Assembly (NCBI RefSeq): GCF_000340215.1
Contig: NW_006921535.1
Coordinates: 5,989,414 to 6,053,413 of the forward strand
Length of the DNA stretch: 64,000 nt
Source of the DNA: Pseudocercospora fijiensis CIRAD86
Lineage: Eukaryota; Ascomycota; Dothideomycetes; Mycosphaerellales; Mycosphaerellaceae
Direction of reading: 5' to 3'
Numbering within the stretch: the first letter of the stretch is position 1; every line of letters starts with the position of its first letter. A program made the translations under genes and the position numbers. The notes under the pieces were generated by a model. It saw only the letters and a list, made by a program, of their open reading frames with translations, was not told the origin of the DNA and did no database searches. This document shows, one piece after another, positions 59,281 through 64,000 of the stretch.

Positions 59281-62230
59281 GCTTTAATAGAAGAGTAGGA
59301 TGCTTACTTTAGCGTCGCCTGTGCTATAATTAAGAACGAGGACACGCTGCTTTAATAGGTTTAGTAGTTAGTCTAGAATGCCGGCTAGAACGAGGCCGCC
59401 TTAGTATACTATCGCTAGATTATCTGCTACGGTCTTCGCAAGGTCTTAAGACTACTGTATCCTTCGCGTAACTCTAAGCCCTCCGACCTATAGATTATAG
59501 TAGTTCTCGCCTTAATCTTCGGTTAATAAGATATACTTATAATCGCTCGTACTAGCGTAGGCAAGGCGTTAGTCTTTTAGGCCTTTACCCTCCTAACTAG
59601 TATAATAACGCTCTAGATTGTGCCTCTAACCCGCATTACAGAAGAACAGGGTACAGATATCGAGTAGGCTATACGCTAGCTCCGCCTAGAAGAATACATA
59701 CTTGTTAGTATATACGTATTAACCGCCGACATACTTAAGAAGGACCTAGATATACTAAAGAACATTAAGAACAGCAAATACAACTATATTATCTATAGTC
59801 CTAAACAAGCTATAACTCTAGCATTTTAAGATGTCGTACGTGCGATTAAGCTAATACTAGGTTTATAGGTATAGGATAAGGCTTATCTTTATCTTAAGTA
59901 GAAGGACTTCCGTAATAGCTATAGCACTATTTATTTGCTTCGGTAGCTAATAAGTATTAACACCGTACTGCTAGCGTATTCCGCTATAGTCTCCGATAAG
60001 ACTAAGAAGTATCTTATTAATAATAGTCTCCGTATCTAGAGTTTAGCTACGCTATATACGTAGATTATCCGCGGCAGCATTAATCGTCCGAATAGCAAGT
60101 ATATCCTTTAAATTCTTAAGCAAACTAAGACTAATAACTTCCGGTATCTATACTTCGTATTACGTAAGGCAATCGATAATAAGGGCCTCGCAACTCCGTA
60201 GAACATTTAGAAGACAATAATCTTTATCGACGGCCGAGGCTTAGTAGATAAGGGTCGTTTGTAGCTTATGCTATAGCTTATTTAGCTTACTAATTATGTT
60301 AAAGGGCCTGCCTAGGGCGACCGCAAGTATATATAGGATAGTGCGCCGATAGAGGCTAGAGCACTGTATACGATTAATATATACGAGATTGTCGGCTTCT
60401 ATACCGCTTATATAGCTAAGATCGATAAGGATAAGCGATACTAGGAGTTTAAGAAGCTAGATTCCCGTATCCGCATTCTTTAGGGCATACTAGCGATAGT
60501 AGTTAGCATTAATATCCTAGATATCGAGCTAGTCTACTAGTGCAAGTTCCCTATTACTAGGGATCTCGATAATCTTATATAGAAGCTTAGTCGTACGGCG
60601 CATATCGCTAGTCTTACCGCGCTTGCTATTATCTTCTTACCCTAGTATATCGACGATGCATTTAAGCGTATACCGGCTAAGTCTAACTATCGATCGATAA
60701 TCCTAAGAGAGCCTACTACTATTCCTACTATAAGCACCGCTATAGCTTAGGCTTCGGCCTACTACCTAGTAGCTATTATACTAGTCCGCCTAAGCTACCT
60801 CCGATATATTACTGTCCCTAGCGAGGATTTTAATAAGGATAATACCGATGCTTTGTTCGATAAGTTTAATATAAATAACGAAGAGGAGGGTAGTAAGGAG
60901 GACGATGCTAACGATACGATCTATAGTGCTAGCTTAGGTAGCACTAGCAATACTAGCAATCCGGGTCCTAGGCTTTTTATCGACAACCTATTCTATACGG
61001 TAGTAGAGAAAGCGATCGCCGATAACGCAAGTAAGAAGCCTTAGAATTCGAAGGAGATTAGGTAGCGCAACGCTATACCTAATATCTTAAGATATATCTA
61101 GAATACGCGCTATTACCCTAACCCCGAATACCGCCGCTGCTTCCGTACTATAATGCTCTAATTCTATAAGGAAGATTAGTATACATTCCCTCCGGACAAG
61201 GAGGTTGTCGGCACTAAGGACTACTATAGTATATGTAATCTAGAACTACTAGAGCTGCTTTTCTAGAGAGAACTACTACCGACCCCGAAGCCTATTAAGG
61301 CTCTAACTATAAACTCTATATAGGCCTTTGCCTTGCGAGATCTCTCGAATTAGGTATTATAGCGTATTAAACAGCTCTACGAAGACCTATACGAGAACCG
61401 TATATTCGAGGTCGTACTATCTAACTTCCTAATGCCGGATCTAATACTATAGGATCTATACGAGCTCTTTAACGAGAAGTATAGTAAGGACGTCGAGAGC
61501 TTTAGTAGCGTAGACGAGACTAAGATCGAGGAGCGTATACTAGCATTTATATTATAGCTCCGCGAGAATAATAAGCACTAGAGAGACGTGCTACTATAGG
61601 ATCTAGTCTAGGAGATTAATCGTGTCGCTAAGTAGGTTCTTACTAATCGTGCTACCTAGGTTAAGTAAGACGAAAAGAATAAAGCCGAGAAGGCTACAAA
61701 GGAGGCTATAAAGGAGGCTATAAAGGCTAAAGCTACCGCCCGCGCTATAGCTATAGCAGATACTACTAAGCCTAGTCCTTCTTAACTAATAATATAGGTA
61801 TAGCGCCGAGCATAGATTAAGTAGAATATAGCTAACTTAGCTAAGGTATCGTAGCAACTTCGTAAGAATTAGCTTCGTAAGACTGCTGCCGCTAATCGAT
61901 CTTAGAGTCGTAGTAGATGTACGGCAGAAGACGAAGACTTCGAGGCAGTAGAGCGTCTTTAGTAGTAGGTAGCTCGTCTCTCTAGCCTAGCATCTAGTCG
62001 TCGCTTAAGTCGCTCTACTCGTCTATCTGCGCGTAAGTTAGCTCGTCGGCGTAATATAGGCTAGTAGGAGGGTAATAATAAGGAGGATAAGCTACTCTTT
62101 AGTCGTTATTAATTTAGCACAATTACGCTAGCGGTCCTTAGATATAGATAGAAGAGGGAAGAGGGAAGAGTCTCGTATAGGATACAATGCTAGAAGGATA
62201 ATATTAAAACAATAGGCGGCGAGCATAGAT
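59281..62230 (+). pseudogene. RecQ-type helicase, RIP-inactivated
   Basis: One plus-strand frame of about 980 codons with RIP-type stops. Superfamily-2 motifs are recognisable. Motif I is ARTSVGKALVFQ (59,545-59,580; TGxGK expected, Gly to Ser by RIP). A damaged DEAH box reads DKAY (near 59,877). KDFRNSYSTIYLLRQLI is followed by LAYSAI (motif III, SAT). Motif V-like NILDIELVYQCKFPI is near 60,510. Motif VI reads QKLSRTAH (60,583-60,605; QRxGRAxR expected). A Cys-containing stretch after 61,130 (YRRCFRTIMLQFYKED, then CNLELL) fits the RecQ zinc region. A Lys/Ala/Arg-rich tail follows. Such helicases are multicopy and telomere-linked in several fungi. The start is probably further upstream in another frame. 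Confidence 0.78.
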
Positions 62231-62383
62231 TAGTAGATTAAGAATGCTTTCTGCTTCTATAGTTGTTCGGGAAGAATCTAACAGTATCTTTAATTAGTGC
62301 TGCTACTATTACTAGGTCTTTAAATATATAGTAATCCTTATCCGGGTTTAAGACGGCTAACTAGGCGCGGCGTATAGCTTGTG

Positions 62384-62610
62384 CCTAGCTAATAGGCGTT
62401 TGTTATCGTATAGCTATAGCTATAGTAGCTTGTGCCTACTGCTACTAATAGGCGTTTGTTGTCGTATAGCTACATTACCCTATACCTACTAGTAGGCGTT
62501 TGTTGTCGTATAGCTATATTAGCGTATAAGCGTGTCCGGAAGGATAAGCGTAGTGCTTATCGTCGTTACTAGCTAATCTATCTATCCTTAAGCGTGTCCG
62601 GAGACTAAAC
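62384..62610. repeat. Short direct repeats downstream of helicase pseudogene
   Basis: AATAGGCGTTTGTTRTCGTA occurs at 62,391 and 62,447, with AGTAGGCGTTTGTTGTCGTA at 62,491 (spacings 56 and 44 bp). AAGCGTGTCCGGA occurs near 62,528 and 62,590, each followed by TAGTGCTTAT. A non-coding repeat cluster of unknown role. Confidence 0.75.
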
Positions 62611-62787
62611 ATAGTGCTTATTGTCGCTAGCAATTGTAGCCTTAGGCATTCAACTAGACTAGCAGTAGTCGGCGGTAACGTATAGCCGTTATTATTGCCT
62701 TGCTATTGTCGTAAATAGCGTAATACTATTAGTAGAGGCAAACCTTACCTGCGATACGCTAGTGTGGACCTGCGCTTCCTAGTTTAA

Positions 62788-62813
62788 CTTCTTCTTCTTC
62801 TTCTTCTTCTTCT
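62788..62813. repeat. (CTT)n microsatellite
   Basis: About eight and a half CTT units. RIP does not affect it because it contains no CpA. Confidence 0.9.
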
Positions 62814-63190
62814 ATACATATACTAATATACTAACACCCCTAGCAATATACTAGCTATCGGCTTCTTAGTAACAGTGTCGATACCTCTTTATCGTATATA
62901 GGTAGCTTTATAGCGATTAACACTATTCCTTGCTAGTTCTACGACTTGCTACCGATAGAGCCGCTTATCTAATAGTTAAGGTTCCTTAGCAGGTAGTTTG
63001 TTTAGTCCTTTTAGTCTCCGATAGGCTTTATCGACATAAGACGTTACGAAGGCGACTCTCCTAGCGAGTAGGTTGTTTTCTATAGCTTTAGCGGGCGCCG
63101 ACTACGCATTTAACCGAAAGAGTATAGTTTTTATTAGATCGCAGTCTTGTCTTAGTATAACAAACTGCGGGTCTCGGGTAGATTAGCGGA

Positions 63191-63367
63191 GGTAAAAACT
63201 CTTTAGTAAGGTATACCTATAATGCGGCTAACGGTCTAACTCGGTAAAAACTCTTTAGTAAGGTATACCTTAAGTAGCGGCTCGATAGCGACTCTCCTAC
63301 TAAGTAGATAGGATAGGTTCGTAGTATTGCTATAGGCCTAACTCGGTAAAAACTCTTTAGTAAGGTA
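63191..63367. repeat. Three copies of a 23-bp repeat
   Basis: GGTAAAAACTCTTTAGTAAG + GTA occurs at 63,191, 63,243 and 63,345. The second and third copies are preceded by CTAACTC and followed by CACCTTAAGTAGCGGCT-type sequence, so the repeated block is about 45 bp. Function unknown. Confidence 0.85.
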
Positions 63368-64000
63368 CACCTTAAGTAGCGGCTATAGGCTTCCTACGTT
63401 CGGATTCTTTATAGGATAATATACGCGTATCTAGTTAAGTCGGCGTAACGCCTTCGTAGGGACTATTAGTTATAATAACCTTAGTCGTTACGTAAGGGCC
63501 TCTAGTATACTTATTAAGCCCGAAGGCGCTTAGTCTTAGTCTTAGTCTTTACTGCTATACGACTACAGCCCTTTACGTATTAAGACTACTATTCGACTAT
63601 AGTACGCACCGATCCGAAAGCGTATTAAGACTGTTATCCGACTATAGTGCGCCTCCTTTTGTTCTAGTAAGCGCATCGACATTGCTATACAACTGTAACG
63701 CGCTCGACAACCTCTTCTACGGTATCTCTAATACTAAGGGCGCGTTACATCTATTATTGTCTAGGTACTAATAGGTATCGCTTTAGCGAATAGGCTATTG
63801 TGTTTCGCTTAATAAGTCCCGTCCTACATACCTTGTCTTCGGTTATACGTGCTGTAGTTAGTAATAGAATGCGCTAATTGCTACGTATACGCGTATATAT
63901 ACTTATACTTATTACGCGTACCTATAGCAAATAGGCTATATATAATTCTAGTGTGTTTCGGGGCGTATGCTTCTATAGCCGCTTAGTGCCGCTAGTTAAA

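Larger units (their letters stand above)
58440..64000. other. RIP-mutated repeat tract (right)
   Basis: From about 58,430-58,500 the sequence returns to CpA-poor, TpA-rich composition with TAG/TAA-riddled frames and runs to the window edge. The transition is less sharp than on the left: a few CpA remain for about 100 bp and no poly(A) or LTR end is visible. Confidence 0.85.

Overview
The window looks like chromosomal DNA of a filamentous ascomycete (Pezizomycotina). Two things point there: a heterokaryon-incompatibility (HET) domain gene, and about 56 kb of DNA with the signature of repeat-induced point mutation (RIP). In the RIP tracts CpA and TpG are almost gone, TpA is in large excess (endless tag/taa/cta/tat), and CpG is still plentiful. 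Reading frames there are broken almost only by TAG and TAA where Gln or Trp codons would have stood, so they can still be read through as inactivated genes. Class-level placement (Dothideomycetes-like) would be a guess.

Layout. (A) About 1-50,885 is a RIP-degraded repeat mass. It holds several unrecognised long reading frames, two Tc1-type DD34E transposase remnants, a complete TIR-bounded element (15,719-19,629) with a second gene, a 28-bp minisatellite of about 56 units (13,454-15,040), a chromodomain remnant near 29.4 kb, and a nested nest at 33.2-50.9 kb. In that nest a LINE with endonuclease and reverse transcriptase is split by a 13.4-kb chromodomain Ty3/gypsy element (34,751-48,162; 5-bp target duplication TCCTT; LTRs of 116 and 107 bp) and by a 920-bp TIR element (49,183-50,102). 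The LINE appears to end in a poly(A) run at 50,896-50,906. (B) About 50,900-58,430 is an island of normal composition with four minus-strand genes: a cytochrome P450 (two exons, shorter than its family), a proline-rich protein, a small charged protein with a PPPY motif, and an intact HET-domain protein. About 2 kb of non-coding DNA with diverged repeats follows. (C) About 58,440-64,000 is RIP-degraded again, mainly a RecQ-type helicase pseudogene followed by short repeats. Such helicases are often multicopy and telomere-linked in fungi, so a subtelomeric setting is possible but not shown.

How it fits together: this is a gene-sparse, transposon-rich, two-speed type compartment. RIP has inactivated every recognised element, and the mutated tract stops at transposon edges, leaving a short run of accessory genes (P450, HET) intact. 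The most unusual items are the large extra coding region inside the gypsy element, the two-gene Tc1-like element, and several frames of 400-1,000 codons of unknown identity hidden by RIP.
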